64,000 nt of DNA from Centroberyx gerrardi (GCF_048128805.1 NC_135997.1:9241116-9305115); one strand, 5' to 3'; positions 1 through 12,486 are shown, counted from the stretch's first letter. Numbers and translations are program-made. Notes: generated by a model from the letters alone, not told the origin.

Positions 1-811
1 GCCGTCATTGAAGGTGGCTCCTGAGTCTGTGCGGCAGGTTCCCTCGGTGGGGGGTTCGGGCTGGGGCAGAGGCTGGGGATGGATCAACACAATAGAACCT
101 GTGCCTGTGGAGACAAAAGTTTTGAAAGGATGAATGATGACAGGATCCGAGGCATATGCCATTCAGTGAAAACTTTCATCAAAACTGCTTTTGAGTAAGT
201 GGATATATTTCTATATTTCTCTCACTGGCAGTGTTAGTACCAAGGGTGGAAGTAACTAATTCCATTTACTCACACGTTACTGTAATTGAGTTTTTCTGGG
301 TAGCCTACATGTAGTTGTTGGTTTTTTTGGTATTTTTTAAAGTCCTCTTTTCTAAAAAGTAACTCAGTAACCTTTACTCTGAGTACATTTTAAATGAGCT
401 ACATTTTACTTTTATTTCAGTAGATTTTTACACCAGTACTTTTACTTCTACTTAAGTAAAATATCAGCAAAGTACTGCTACTTAAGTAGGACATCCCAGT
501 ACTCTTTCCACCCCTGGTTAGTACCATGCTCTCCCTACTAAGCTACAGAACCACAGAGGAAACACTATGCTGCACAAAAGTGTAAAGTTTAAGTATTAAG
601 TCTCACCCCGGCCTGCGTTGGAGGTGTGTCTCTCGCACTTCCACTCTCCGCGGCCGTTTCCTGTGCACAGGCACTGCAGGGTGTGTCCGCTCGCGTCGGT
701 CTTGGTCCAAGTGTCTCCGATACGATAGGACCTCCTGACCTCCTGGTCATTGCAACGGTCTGGCCGGAAAACAACAACCGCAATGGTCAATGGCTGACAC
801 TGAAAAGTACA

Positions 812-857
<46 letters not shown>

Positions 858-1391
858 CCTACTTACTCCTTGAGGTACATGTGATGCGCCCATTTCCCTC
901 TCCTAGACAGGTGCAGTCAATCATCATCCAGCCTTGGTACGGTTTCTCCCAGGTCTCTCCCACAACGTAGGATGATCCAGCAGTGTTGTCATAGCAACGC
1001 TCGGCTTCACAGAAAAGACAAGAGACCCTTAATATTGCCAGTTCATTATGCAACACAAGTAGCTAACTTGAATTCACAGCATTTAAATCACCAAGGATTA
1101 CAGTTTTCATGAGAAACAAACCAAGTGATAATAATAAGTTGCAAAAGCCTCCTAATAGGGACTATCTACAAAGCAAAGTGAAAAGAGTCAGGAGGCAAAT
1201 GATTGCTTATTAGTTGTTACTGTATTAAGTCAAGACATACAGAGTACAACAAACCAAGGGGAAATGAATAGTTGTGGCGTAAGATGGGCAAAGAGGAGAG
1301 GCGTGCTCTCTTGCTCTGACCTTGTTTGTCTGAACTGCTGTCAAATATTTGCATTGACATCAAACACAGACCTACTTCTGAGAAATTACCT

Positions 1392-1433
<42 letters not shown>

Positions 1434-3100
1434 AGGGGGGAGCTGTGGTGGCTGAACACAGAGGATTGCATGTTAAAGTCATGATATTTAATATTTACTT
1501 GCATTCCATAGTTCATATGGAATGTGATCACATCCTGCCCTATAGTTTACATACTATACATACATTTTTTCCCCTGTGTGCCCCTGATCCATCTTTTCAC
1601 AACAAAAGGCTGAAATAAAAGAAGGATTGTTGGCCTGTTTATAGATAAAAATACTCACCCACAGGTTTGCAGGTCCACTCTCCTTTGCCATTCCCTAGAC
1701 ACACACACTCCAGCATGTAGTCAGCACTGTCATGAGGCCTTTGCCAAGTATCCCCGATTTTATAGGACCTTCCACCTTCATGGCAGCGATCTGAGAATAA
1801 AACAATTCAGCAGTTAATTCTAGCTTCTTTGGTTTAAAGAGATGTGCTTATGCAGTACAAAAACTGCCCATCTTAAGTGATTGAGTCTTATATTCAGTCT
1901 TCAAATCTCATATTTCTGTGTAATTCTGAGATAATTCCACTTGTTTCCAAGGCAGTCTCAGTTGTTTCAGGAATTTTCCGGAACCAAGTGACCATATCTT
2001 AAGAAACAAGTAATAACAAGGCAGATCAGTCCACTTGCATCAAGGCAGACTTTTTTCTCTTCTTGTAAGAAAAGTAAGATTGTATGATTCCATACTCAGT
2101 GACTTGTTAAGATTGATATTTTTGCATTGTGTTTAGTAATCAGGCAAACTCACTTGCGATGGTACAGCTGATCTTGCCCCGACTGGAACCAATGCAGGTG
2201 CAGTCCCACATCATCCCGTCCTTCGGCCTCTCGTAGGTTTCCCCGACCCGGTACGACTGGTCATTGTACTTGTCGTAACAGGACTCCTCCACTGAAAAAA
2301 AAACGTGACAGAGAAAACAAGGAGAAGGTTAGAAGTTGTTACTGTGAACTTGTTGGAATCTCATCGGTGCGTAAAGGCGCACTGGCGACACCTTAAAATG
2401 TCCATCTGTTTCAGGATTTTTCTTTAATAAACTGTATTTTCTTAATACTAGTAGACTAAATTGCTCTCTCTCTCACTAACCTTCGGGTTTAGTTTTACAT
2501 TTGATCCCTGCTACTCCGTTGCAGGTGCACAACAGTGTACTTCCACGGTAGGTTTTCTCCCACTGCTCATTCAGTCTGTATGTGCGACCGTTTTCATCAC
2601 AGCTGGCTACAAGGAGAAATAATATTGTATAATACCGTATATGTATAAAAAATAAAGTAGCCTATGCATAAAGTTGCTATAACCACAGACACACAGTAAG
2701 TGCCTATATCGGTATTACATTAAAGTGATACCCATAGGAGATAAAAAAAATAAAAAAAACATACCATAAAGTAGGCTACGATAAAGTCACTATAAACTCA
2801 CTATTAGGTTCCACACACTGACTCCCTATAGGAATATTAGGCCTATAGAGATGTTTCAAATTGCGTTTTTATGCAATGGGAATGGGGGTTGAGGCTTGTT
2901 AAATTCTAGCATGCAAACAAACATTGAAAATATAAATCCTTGTACATACCTTGAGTAAGAGGCACTGTGTCCCCGAGCTCGGGAAAAACTTGCTGCTGCC
3001 CAATGTGTCTTTTGCTCTTCCCTTGGCTCTTTGGCATACAGTGGACCGCGCTGCTTACGCACAGCGCAACCAGCAACCCTGTCACTGGGCTACCAGTCAT
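1..3100 (-). CDS. fn1: fibronectin, N-terminal part (gene runs off the left edge)
   Basis: Secreted matrix glycoprotein; the part seen is the N-terminal fibril-assembly region. Coding exons on the minus strand: 3100-2950, 2606-2481, 2291-2154, 1790-1659, 1004-867, 759-607 and 104-1 (incomplete). Every junction has GT/AG and every intron is phase 1. Exon 1 encodes [10 protein letters not shown]... with a hydrophobic signal peptide ending near residue 21, then a Gln-rich stretch (QQQVFPELG). Exons 2 to 6 each encode one fibronectin type I module with paired cysteines (SCDENG..., SCYDKYN..., RCHEGG..., RCYDNTAG..., RCNDQE...), matching FnI-1 to FnI-5. Exon 7 gives the Pro-rich linker ([11 protein letters not shown]) and the start of FnI-6. 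The start at 3100 is chosen for the signal peptide and because no ATG lies between it and the TATA box. Whether it is fn1a or fn1b cannot be told. Confidence 0.95.
241..516 (-). mobile_element. hAT-like MITE in fn1 intron 6
   Basis: Non-coding 276-bp element with an exact 8-bp target duplication, GTTAGTAC, at 233-240 and 517-524. The left end reads CAAGGGTGGAAG and the right end, reverse-complemented, reads CAGGGGTGGAAAG. An 8-bp duplication with CA-starting termini is typical of the hAT superfamily. The interior is rich in AAGTAC/TACTTAAGTA-type words. It is the same family as the element at 55768-56740, in the opposite orientation. Confidence 0.85.
816..854. repeat. (TG)n/(CA)n microsatellite in fn1 intron 5
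   Basis: About 39 bp of alternating TG on the plus strand, which is CA in the fn1 transcript. It begins about 12 nt after the exon 5 donor (866/865) and fills over a third of the 107-bp intron 760-866. Confidence 0.95.
1394..1432. repeat. (GT)n microsatellite in fn1 intron 4
   Basis: About 39 bp of uninterrupted GT followed by a short G-run, inside the intron between the exons at 1659-1790 and 867-1004. The rest of this 654-bp intron shows nothing recognisable. Confidence 0.95.
2640..2850. repeat. dispersed TATAGG-rich repeat, copy A (fn1 intron 1)
   Basis: AT-rich stretch with the words CATAGGAGATAAAA, ATACCATAAAGTA, GATAAAGTCACTATAAACTC and CCCTATAGGAATATTAGG. The same words in the same order recur at 3660-3845 and 49400-49625, so this is an interspersed repeat. 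No termini or coding capacity were recognised. Confidence 0.6.
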
Positions 3101-3316
3101 TTTGAAGAAGAATAACGGAGATTTGGAAGGTAATTAAAGTAAGCGTTGGTTAAGAAGGTAGAAAAAGAAGCGAGTGCAGGACTAAAGTTTTGCTTGGAGA
3201 GAGCGATTTTTTTCCCCCCTTATATTCAACTCTCCCTGCTGCTGCTTGTCCAGGCGGTTCTGTCTGTCGGCCGCCTCGCAGCTGGTTCTCCAGACCGAGG
3301 AGAGGGGTGCGCACTG

Positions 3317-3324
3317 TTTTTATA
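3317..3324 (-). promoter_or_regulatory. TATA box of fn1
   Basis: TATAAAAA on the minus strand, about 215 bases upstream of the fn1 start codon. Transcription would begin near 3290 and give a 5' UTR of roughly 190 nt with no upstream ATG. Human FN1 also has a TATA-type promoter. The transcription start is inferred from TATA spacing only. Confidence 0.6.
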
Positions 3325-3659
3325 CCTGGACACACCGACTGTGTTGTAGGGGGGAGGGGCGTGGAGCTTGGATGACCCCACCCGAGTCTGAGCAATGCTG
3401 ACACCCGACTCTAATTTGCAGTCAGTAAGTAAAGAAAAGATGTTATGGCATGAAAAAAACATCCCACCAGATATGGTCAGGAGGATGAGGGAGCAGTTGA
3501 AGTCTGTTCGGCCATTTAAGACATGAAAACTTTAACTTGCCGTGTTTTGATGGAGAAATGACACACAGACCATGACGAAAATTAAGATTAAGATTAAGAA
3601 GCACTTTATTAACTATAATCCTGTAATAAACTAATAATAACTTGCTACTAATATCACTG

Positions 3660-3845
3660 CAAAAACATGTGTCCATATAGGAATATCATAGGAATATTAT
3701 AGGGATACTATAGGAGATAAAATACCATAAAGTACACTGAGCTCCCTAGAAACCCTTATTGAGTACCACAGACACACTACAAATCCCTAAAGAAATAGTC
3801 TATTATATAAATATTACAGTGATATTTCATAGGGGAGAAGAAAAA
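3660..3845. repeat. dispersed TATAGG-rich repeat, copy B (upstream of fn1)
   Basis: Shares TATAGGAGATAAAATACC, CATAAAGTA, CAGACACACTA and AAATCCCTAAAG with copies at 2640-2850 and 49400-49625. It lies about 340 bp upstream of the fn1 TATA box. Confidence 0.6.
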
Positions 3846-4257
3846 GTCACATTTTAATGATTATTCCATGGTAAATCAAGCAAAAAGTAGCATGAGCTGC
3901 AGTGTCCTAAATGTACAGGCTTAATACAACTTTTTGTTGATGGATGAGGAAGATTATAACTGTGTTCTGCCACTGTCCAGATGGGAGTTCCCTGTAATGT
4001 ATTTCTGCATGTTGAGAAATAAAACACACTCATCATGTTTCTTCAACACCTCCCTTGATTCATTGCTTATAGCTGCAGTTTTTCATCACTTCCTACATTA
4101 AACATTAAGCTGAAGGAATGTTCTGATACCACTTGACTTGTAGCATATACAGTTTAATGCTTTTAAGATGTTGTGCAAGAGTTTGTTAATTGACTTAGTG
4201 CCCAGTACAGACCACTGTAATCTGTATTCCCTCACACCTCACCCATGTCTCACCTCA

Positions 4258-4397
4258 CCCCCCCCCCCCCCCCCCCCCGCAACACACACACACACACACA
4301 TACACACACACACTGCTATACATCCATCATGGTGTAGCTCTTCTCTTCATCTATCTGTTTGATTCAACCAGGCGTCTGTGTGCTTTCACCTGAGTCA

Positions 4398-4433
<36 letters not shown>

Positions 4434-4494
4434 GTGTGTGTGTGTGTGCCTGTGTGTGTGACAGAAAGAGAAAAAAAAAAGGGGGGGGGGGGGG
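4258..4494. repeat. compound simple repeat: C21, (CA)n, (TG)n, A10, G14
   Basis: Poly-C at 4258-4278, CA repeats to 4313, TG repeats at 4400-4460, then A10 and G14 at 4471-4494. Homopolymer lengths may be assembly-sensitive. Confidence 0.95.
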
Positions 4495-5619
4495 TAGATA
4501 GATTAAAAGAAAGTGTGTTTCCATGTCCATATGGCCTGTATTTTTCCACCAAATATTTCCATGTTATTCAGTATTCACTCAAACACTATAAACATTGGTC
4601 ATATTTGATTGTCTGTGATTGTGTAATTTTCACAAAGTAACATGAAGCGATTCATTCCAAAATGAGATATCCACCATTTGAAGAAATTGTTGGTTCCTCT
4701 GACAAAATGATTGCTGGTATGAAAGTAAAGGACATTATGAGTTACTGTTAAAGTTATGAGTCATCAGAAGAAATAGTGCTGTTTTTGTGGATAGGACATC
4801 TGTGTTTTTGTAGCACTGACTGATGAATTTCAGGTTTCTTTTCCCAAATAGATAGATAGTCTTTTGGATTGAAACCCTTATGGTGTCTGATGAATTTCTT
4901 TGCCCAGGAATAGAATATTTTCAAATGCAAAGAGAGAAAGGGGGAGAAAGCCAGCCACAGTATGCTGCCTTGCAGTAGACTGTTGGCATAAAGTGAGCAG
5001 TTGACATAGCTTTGAGCAGAAGTTACACGGCTCCACCAGGCTTACTCATGGGTCTGGTCTAGAGAGCGGCTTCTGTATGTGAGGCTGTGGTCTAGTTCCT
5101 GTCACTGGGCTTGTGAAAACGAGCTGGGCCTGGAGGGCTGAGGGAGGGACAAACAGCGGCAGTCGGTTCTGGAGGAAACGGCGGAAGAAAACAGCAAAAA
5201 CATTGTCCTTGTTTTTGAAGTAGAAACTGACTCACCAATCTCTCACGTGTGGAGAGAGCTTCCACATACTTTCCACTTGTGAAACAGCGCCAAGTTGTGG
5301 AGAGTCAAAACGCGGGGCGGTTTCACGCTGCAGGATCCAAAGTATTATTTATATAAAACAGTGTTACTTCCATATTCATTGATGTTATGAAACACCTTTT
5401 TGCCTGAAGTGTACATTTGTGCACTATTGGTGCAAGAGAACATATAGATATTTCTGAACAAAGGGACATTCACTCCATAGTAGATTGGTGTGACCCCTTG
5501 AGTATTTGAGTATGACTTAATTTCCTGGGCTGCATTCTGAGCCTCCATCAGATTTACGACCTGTCTCTCTGTCTGAGCCTCTGGAAGGCAGCCTGGGTTG
5601 GATCAAAATGACTCACCTC

Positions 5620-5635
5620 ATCTCTCTCTCTCTCT

Positions 5636-5686
<51 letters not shown>

Positions 5687-5918
5687 TAACATCCATATCG
5701 AATGACCATTTATCCCCACTCTGGTTGTTTTCACACTGATTTTTTGTAGACCAGCTTGGTGCGAATGATTTGCATTTGGAGGCTTAGTGGACTAAAACCA
5801 TGATTTAATGAGATTAAGAGAAATGTTGCAGCACATTAAATCAGGTGTGAACAGAGCAAGCAACGTAGGAATCTGTTGTTCCTCAGAAATGTCAGTTGTT
5901 TTCCCATCTCTGTCCCTT

Positions 5919-5967
<49 letters not shown>

Positions 5968-5969
5968 CA
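5620..5969. repeat. (CT)n and (CA)n microsatellites
   Basis: CT tract at 5620-5680 with one TTA interruption, and CA tract at 5922-5969. Non-coding. Confidence 0.95.
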
Positions 5970-6879
5970 TGTTTCTAACTTTAGCTATAGCACATGCAGA
6001 GTCCTGGGACTGCTTGTTTTTAATCTGCGGTTTCCCACCCCTGCTTCACCAAACTGTGGATGGGCAGTTTGGGTAGTGAGAGCCAGATGGCCACAGCTGG
6101 ATGACAGGGATGAAGGCCTGTGGACTGGAGGGGTAAGCCAGGATGGGGGTGGGGGCGGACAGGTGTGGGGATGAAGTGAGAGAAAGATGTAGAAGTGGGG
6201 TGAGACAGATGGAGAGAAAGCTGGGGGGGGTTAGAAGAGAGAGGGCTGGATGAGCAGCAGTGAGACTATGGCACTCTGTCACACCCATGTCTAGCTGTTT
6301 GCTCGCTGCCTGGGGATCTGTAAGCAAGCACTGGAGTGGTAGAAGAGGCGCGATTTGCGATTTAGTCAATGTTCAGAAAAAAATGAATAGAGGAATGGAT
6401 CAGACATGTATGAGGGATAAAACATGGCGCTATGCACATAGTTTATAGGCTACTTTAGATAGACAGCCACGGGGTGAATATAAAAATGGTTGAGCAACAT
6501 AATTTGAGGGTGTCAGCATTCTCACCGGTCCTCGTCATTGCTCAAGTCTGAATCAGTCTGCTTTCTGCACAGGATGCGAAGAGCGTTTGCTGGTTTGGTT
6601 ATGATGAAGGCTATAGGTCGCTAAAAGAGTCGAGCACTCTGACGCAGCGCTTCCCAAAGATTCCACAACAAAGTGCTACAATACAGAGTTACCGTGGAAA
6701 CCACAATGGGCGGGGCTAGCGGGAGAGTGACAGCAAGGGTTGAGTTGACAACTGAGGGGCTTCGCTGCCTGAATTATATGTTGAGTCACACGCAACACAC
6801 ACACCCTTGTGATGAGGTAACTTCAATCTTAGGCGCCCAGAAGGACAGCGAAAAGACTTCTTCTGGCCAGCACAGTTTC

Positions 6880-6883
<4 letters not shown>

Positions 6884-6922
<39 letters not shown>

Positions 6923-7018
6923 TCTCTCTCTCTCTCTCAATCTCTCTCTATCTCTCTGTCTGTCTGTCTCTCTCTCTCTCTCCCTCCCTCTTGCTCCTCT
7001 CTTTGACTCTCTCTCTCT
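6884..7018. repeat. long CT/GA tract
   Basis: About 135 bp of mostly CT dinucleotides with a few A/G interruptions, giving a polypyrimidine strand on plus. Confidence 0.95.
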
Positions 7019-7379
7019 GGTCTTCAATCTACACTGCTTTGTTTGTGCAATCTCAACTTTAAAAGACACCTTATTCACTGTAACACAAGGCTGCATCTGG
7101 CCTTTTAGTCCAGCTTGATCCAAGAACAGCACTCCTACTGTGAAGCTTTGTGAATCCTGACCCAGGCCCTGCACCTCTGCAGACTGCCGTTTGTCCTCAG
7201 TTTAGTCATGGTTTATGCATTCCCCAGTCAGACTTGACATTAGTTGTACTGCCATCTCCAGTAAGGGAGTCTTTCTAGCCACTTCTCCTAAAGGGGTGTG
7301 GAAACCCTGTCTGTGTTTTCACACCATGTCACCATGGGTGTAAATAAGCATGACCTTAACAGTGTTTGTGTTTCTATTT

Positions 7380-7442
<63 letters not shown>
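7380..7442. repeat. (TG)n-(GA)n compound microsatellite
   Basis: TG units to about 7404 pass directly into GA units to 7442. Confidence 0.95.
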
Positions 7443-7446
<4 letters not shown>

Positions 7447-8874
7447 GAAGAAATGTGTGTGGTAGCGGCCGGTTGATCTGATAGTTAAATGAGTGTGATA
7501 CATGCCTGTGTGATCATGTGTAGTTTTTTTTTTTGTATTAACACACATTCACTAAGGCAAGGCCACTGTGTGTGCGCATATGCATGCCTCTGTGCTAATG
7601 CTGTGTTTTTTTCAGCACAACACAACTCTTGCCATGGTTTGGCCATAGTAAATGCAGTCTAATTGGAAAGGAAGAGCTGGCCCTTCCCTATGAAGTTCAT
7701 TCCCCAGACTGTCCCCATGGTTAATAAGGGCAATGGGAAAAGTAGAGGAGACAAGTCTGCATCTTGTTTACCCGCCGGAGTGAAAAAATAGCCGCTTTGT
7801 TAGTACTGCGAAATGAGCTTCGCAGACATGCACAGAATTTGGGACCCATGTGAAAACGTCTGTGCCTTTTCCTGTTGTCACACCAACTAAGACTGATTGT
7901 CTTATAAAACAGAAGCCATAATTCATCACATTAATGAATCCTTGATTATGCCGGCAGTGGAAAGGTGATGATATTCGCACAGACGGGGCACTTTTCCAGC
8001 GGACTTCCAGTAAGCCCTAGAGGAAGCGTGGTAGAGAATCACTTTGCCTTGACCCTGGTCAGCCTTGTTACTCACACTGTTGGCGTGTGTCTGAGACGTG
8101 CGTTTGAGCGCGCCCCCTCACCACAACCTGCCTCATCATCTCTCACTGAGCAAGCTGTCCTCAAAAGCTCCTGGAGGAAAGAAACAAAGAGGGGCTTTGA
8201 GTGGGCAGACCTTTCACTTGGCCTCTAGGAGAGGTGAAACAGTCCAATGTACAGGTAAATACAAATAAGCATACTGACGGAAAGGCAGATCAAAAGATAC
8301 GCAGAAAAACACAATGCTTACATTGTTGTAAACTATAAACATAGATTCCATTCTGCAGTAAAAGCTGTTTGTGCCCAACAAATTACATGCCAATTTGGGT
8401 GATTGCTCTAGCTGGTTTACTTGTTTTCTTTCCCCATCTTTTTAAATGTCCGGCCTTAATGAGAAAGTAGTTTCCATTATGCTCTGCTTCACTTCCTTTT
8501 TTATATAGGGGCAGCTAGACAATAGGTTGTTTTCACTAGACCACAGTAGGCCAACTTCTCCACAGCATATAGTGAGACAGGAGGGTATATTCTAGTAAGG
8601 CATTAACTCTCTGCCTCCTAAAACTTCTTGATGACATTGCCGATGTTAAGCAGACTTTCACTATATCGATCCCATAGGAGAAGCAGAATCTAGGTTTACG
8701 GGACCCTAGCAAGTAACAAAATGTAATTTTGAATCTCACCCTCCCTCCGCCTTGTGTTTTTCTAAATGTCGGCCCTCTCCCCACCCCTTTCCTCTCTCCC
8801 TCTGCCAATGTCTGCTTTTAAGACCCAAAGACAAAACTATTTTCTTGCCAAGGCAGCAATCCTTTGTTCAGAAT

Positions 8875-8900
8875 CCCCCCCCCCCCCCCCCCCCCCCCCC
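8875..8900. repeat. poly-C tract (C26)
   Basis: Uninterrupted run of 26 C, followed by CA-rich sequence. The minus strand is a G26 run. Confidence 0.9.
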
Positions 8901-10140
8901 ATGTGTGCCACAAACACACGCAAACACACACACAAATACAATTCCTGTACACTTTTCAGAGAGTATTAGCTCAGAAAATCTATACAGCCTTGGGGATGCA
9001 AACACACTTTCCAAACCAGTGAGGGGAAATATCATTAACTGAGTACCTTGCTGTAACCATCACCATTACTCACTCATTCCCGTCTAGACTACGTAGACAT
9101 GCCAGTTCACCTGGGGCCGCAAGGAGGCGGGGGTCCACCTGCCTCCTGCCTCACACCAGGTGAAGTGAGTCTTTTTTGGGAATTGCATCACAAGCCTCGT
9201 AGGTCTGGCTCTCCACCGATTCTACAAACCTTATGTGTTGCGACGCGGTGAGCATTTAGGCTAAGATAACAACTTCTGCCATTTGAGATGCATGTTTTGG
9301 AACCACAGACTGGCTTCCTCCTGAACCCGACAAGGTCTGCTTAGCTAAAATAAGAGGAGCTGTGCCGACAGAAGCCTGTAGTGAAAACGCTCAAGAAGCG
9401 GGAGCTGTGTGTCAGACCATCACAGACCACCACAGGCCTCCGGCACGCTCACAGTCAGACACCTCCACAAACATACACATGCACAGAAACGTGCACAAAC
9501 TCACAGACACCTTAGCAAACACAGTCTGCAAGGTACGGTGATATGTTTGTTCTCACCCTCCTCCACCTGTGTGTGTCTATGTCACTCAGGACCTTGTAAA
9601 TGAAACAAATCTAAATAAATTCTATTTGAATAATATTTCATCAATGGGTAAAATCCTATTAGGTAGGTGCAAACATACTGTATATGAATATAATCCTTTT
9701 TGCAGCATTTTTTTTGGTGTCCACCCCCAAATCCTATTCAATACCCCCCTCTCACTCCTTGTCTTCCCCTCCCTTTCTCTTATTTTGCAGACAGAGTCGT
9801 GGTAAGATTCTGTTTTGACACCACTACTAGAACTGATATCCAGCCCTCTATATCAAGCCACAGTACGCCTGGGGAGAGTTGACTTAGAGAGGGTGAGGCG
9901 GTGGGGCAGGGCCGGGTGGGAGCGTGTCCAGCTGTGGATGAGCAGCCTCTGTCTCTTTCAGCTGCTGAGTAAAGCTTGGTTCACAGTTCACACCCAGACA
10001 ATTATTCTACCAGCGGCTAGCAGGGAGGGTATGGTGCCATTTATTAGGCAGTGGTGGGGTGGTGATGATGTAGGGGCTCTGTATCAGGGATCTTTCCCGT
10101 AAAGACAGACAAGCAAGAGCAAAAACGACACGTAACAAGT
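8901..10140. other. intergenic, no gene seen
   Basis: Mixed sequence without family similarity. A small imperfect hairpin with E-boxes lies at 9106-9164. Open frames are under 100 codons and have no recognised domain. Confidence 0.6.
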
Positions 10141-10800
10141 TCGGAGATTTTGGACCTGTATATAATTTGTCTCTTACACACCTGTAGTACTTGGACCCGC
10201 AGAGAATATTGGCTCCCGAGTCAGCTGTCGGTTGAAACGGCGAGCTCTGTTGCTGGTCTCTTGCTGCTAACAATAAGTCCCAATGGGGTTTGTCAAAATA
10301 TCTCCAAAAAAGCTAATCTGTGAAAATGACATGGCCACCAACCAACATACTTATATCCACAGCCCGGAAAGCAGCAGCACCGCACCATTTACACTCAGTG
10401 GATAGTCTTCTACCAAACTCTACCCAACTTGTGCAATTGTTTACAATCTGACCTGACCGTCCGTAAAGCTAGATCACACCGCCAGTAACGTACTTTCACC
10501 CCACAGCAGTCTGTGCTGCAGCAAAGAAAAATAGTTCTGTGATTTCCTGATTAGTCAAAGTGTGCGTAATGGCAGAATTGTGTCATGTACTTTGCAACTT
10601 TCCTGTTTACTCTCAACTCAACTGTGGAGCCCACAAATGGCTTTTTTGGAGATATTTTGACAAACCCTGTTTGGACTCATTGTTAGCAGCAAGAGGCAAC
10701 GGGAGCGCACCGTTCCAACTGACAGCTGACTCGGGAGCCAATACTGTTTGTGGGTCTACAGGTACAGTATGTAAGAGACAAAGTATATATAAGTCCGAAA
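10141..10800. repeat. long inverted repeat (two ~165-bp arms, ~325-bp spacer)
   Basis: The left arm, about 10141-10313, is the diverged reverse complement of the right arm, about 10639-10800. Shared blocks include CTTTTTTGGAGATATTTTGA, TTGTTAGCAGCAAGAG, GACAGCTGACTCGGGAGCCA and GTAAGAGACAAA. Estimated identity is 80-85 percent by eye. It could be a foldback element or two copies of one repeat inserted in opposite orientations. No coding capacity. Confidence 0.8.
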
Positions 10801-11304
10801 TGGCCTTATTTATCTTTTCAGCTCATTGACATTGATCACAATGGTGATGAGGCAAAGAGAAAATGGAAGCAGTTACATCACATCAGCATCATCAGAGAAT
10901 AATTTCACGTGGGTGAGGATATCATTCCACCTTGTCTTGCATTATCCTTTCCTGTTTTCTTTTCTTCTCATTTCACCCCCCCACCCCCCTCATCCCTCTC
11001 CCTCCCCCCTCATCCCTTTTACCTCTCCACTACCATTTTTGGTTTGAATGAGTCTGAATGATTCTCCATTTGGCTCCATGTGAGACTTAGCCTACTTCCA
11101 GCCCTTCTCGGACCATTTGCCATAGTGGTGTTTTCTGAGGGAAATGCCAGGGTATTTTAATGACTGTGCCACAGAGAGCCAGACACTATTACCACACCGC
11201 TCTTAGCTTACAGAGTACTTGCTATTTGGATTGTGACCGTTAACAGTTTACTGGACTGCATCTTCGACTTCTCAGACAGACTGAGAGACACAGGACAGAC
11301 AGGT

Positions 11305-11339
<35 letters not shown>

Positions 11340-12486
11340 TTTGCCAGGAAATAGGGCTAAGCAACTGCAGGACTCATTTGGCTGTGGCTCTAACAATACC
11401 CAAAGTTGGCAGTGACTTACATGTGGCAGTACAGCACAAAGAAATCATAACCAGACTATGCCATGACTCACAGTCTGTGGATGGGCACCCTGACAGATCC
11501 TATTAGAATCATTTCCCAGCATAATGCTTTTTTACATGGAGAACACATTAAAACAGAACTGTAAGGAGTTGCACTATGCCTTCCCCAAAGCCTGCCCGGT
11601 AAGCCACAAAGGACATGCGATATAGTAGTCGCACTGCACTGCAAGTAGAGTTACAAGCATATTAAAAACACCCTCAAACTCTTGGAAGCAAAACAGTCCT
11701 GTAATAAAGCCAGAATAGTCCAGTATATGACTTGTACTTCATTACTCAGTTGTGCCAGTCACTGAACGTTCTGGGCTGCATGATGCTTACAAGAAAGAGT
11801 AATAAGCATGGAGGATATTGAAGATCACAAAGGAGCTGCAGTACAAGACTCAGTCCATCCTTCTCAATAGCTTCTGACCCATGCCTGACCTCCATATTGG
11901 CTTACTTTGTAATTACAAACCAGGCAGAACATCCGCTGTTAACTCAGGATAATCAAACCTCACCGAAACCAGCTTTGAAGCGCACTGAATAGTTGATGAA
12001 AACAGTTCTTAGGCCATATGTATGAGATGGTGACGTCGGTGATGTGTATGTGCACGTGTGTGATGTTTTGCTCTATTGCTAACCTCCTATAATTACACAG
12101 CTCTTCTCCCCCTGGAGGTATCCAGCGGATGACATCACAGTGGCAGACTGTGCTTCGACCACAAGCCGGTTATTTATTTAAAGGTGACTAGATGGAACAT
12201 TTCACATGTCACACATTATGGTGGATGTGCGATCTGCTCAAAGCTTTTGATCTGACTCACTGCAGACTGGTGACCAAACACCTACAGGAACAGAAGTTTG
12301 AAGTGCCAAGCACATACAGGTAGAGGAAGTGACATGTCAGTGATTACACACCTTTCAAAACCCGTAGATAAAAAAAACCTTTCTCCTGATATTTACGTTG
12401 ATACGGTAATATCAGGTTGAACTATGGCTGAACTAACCACTGCATGAAAGGATTTAGAAACCTTGGGACAAAGCAGTTTCATAATA

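Larger units (their letters stand above)
3430..8874. other. intergenic region, proximal to fn1, no gene seen
   Basis: No exon with family similarity was found on either strand. Contents: repeat copy B (3660-3845); C21 then (CA)n at 4258-4313; (TG)n at 4400-4460; A10 then G14 at 4471-4494; (CT)n at 5620-5680; (CA)n at 5922-5969; a long CT tract at 6884-7018; (TG)n then (GA)n at 7380-7442. Open frames here are low-complexity artefacts of these tracts. A GC-box-like word (GGGCGGGGC) at about 6710 is the only promoter-like sign. Confidence 0.7.

Noticed and set aside
626-970. 114-codon plus-strand frame across fn1 exons 5-6
   Set aside because: Antisense shadow of fibronectin exons, with a Cys-Val run from the TG repeat.
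1394-1618. Frames starting with Cys-Val repeats
   Set aside because: Translation of the TG microsatellite. The same applies near 4359, 14182, 37080 and 59252.
6878-7174. 98-codon Arg-Glu frame on minus and Ser-Leu frame on plus
   Set aside because: Low-complexity translation of the CT tract; no domain, no codon bias.
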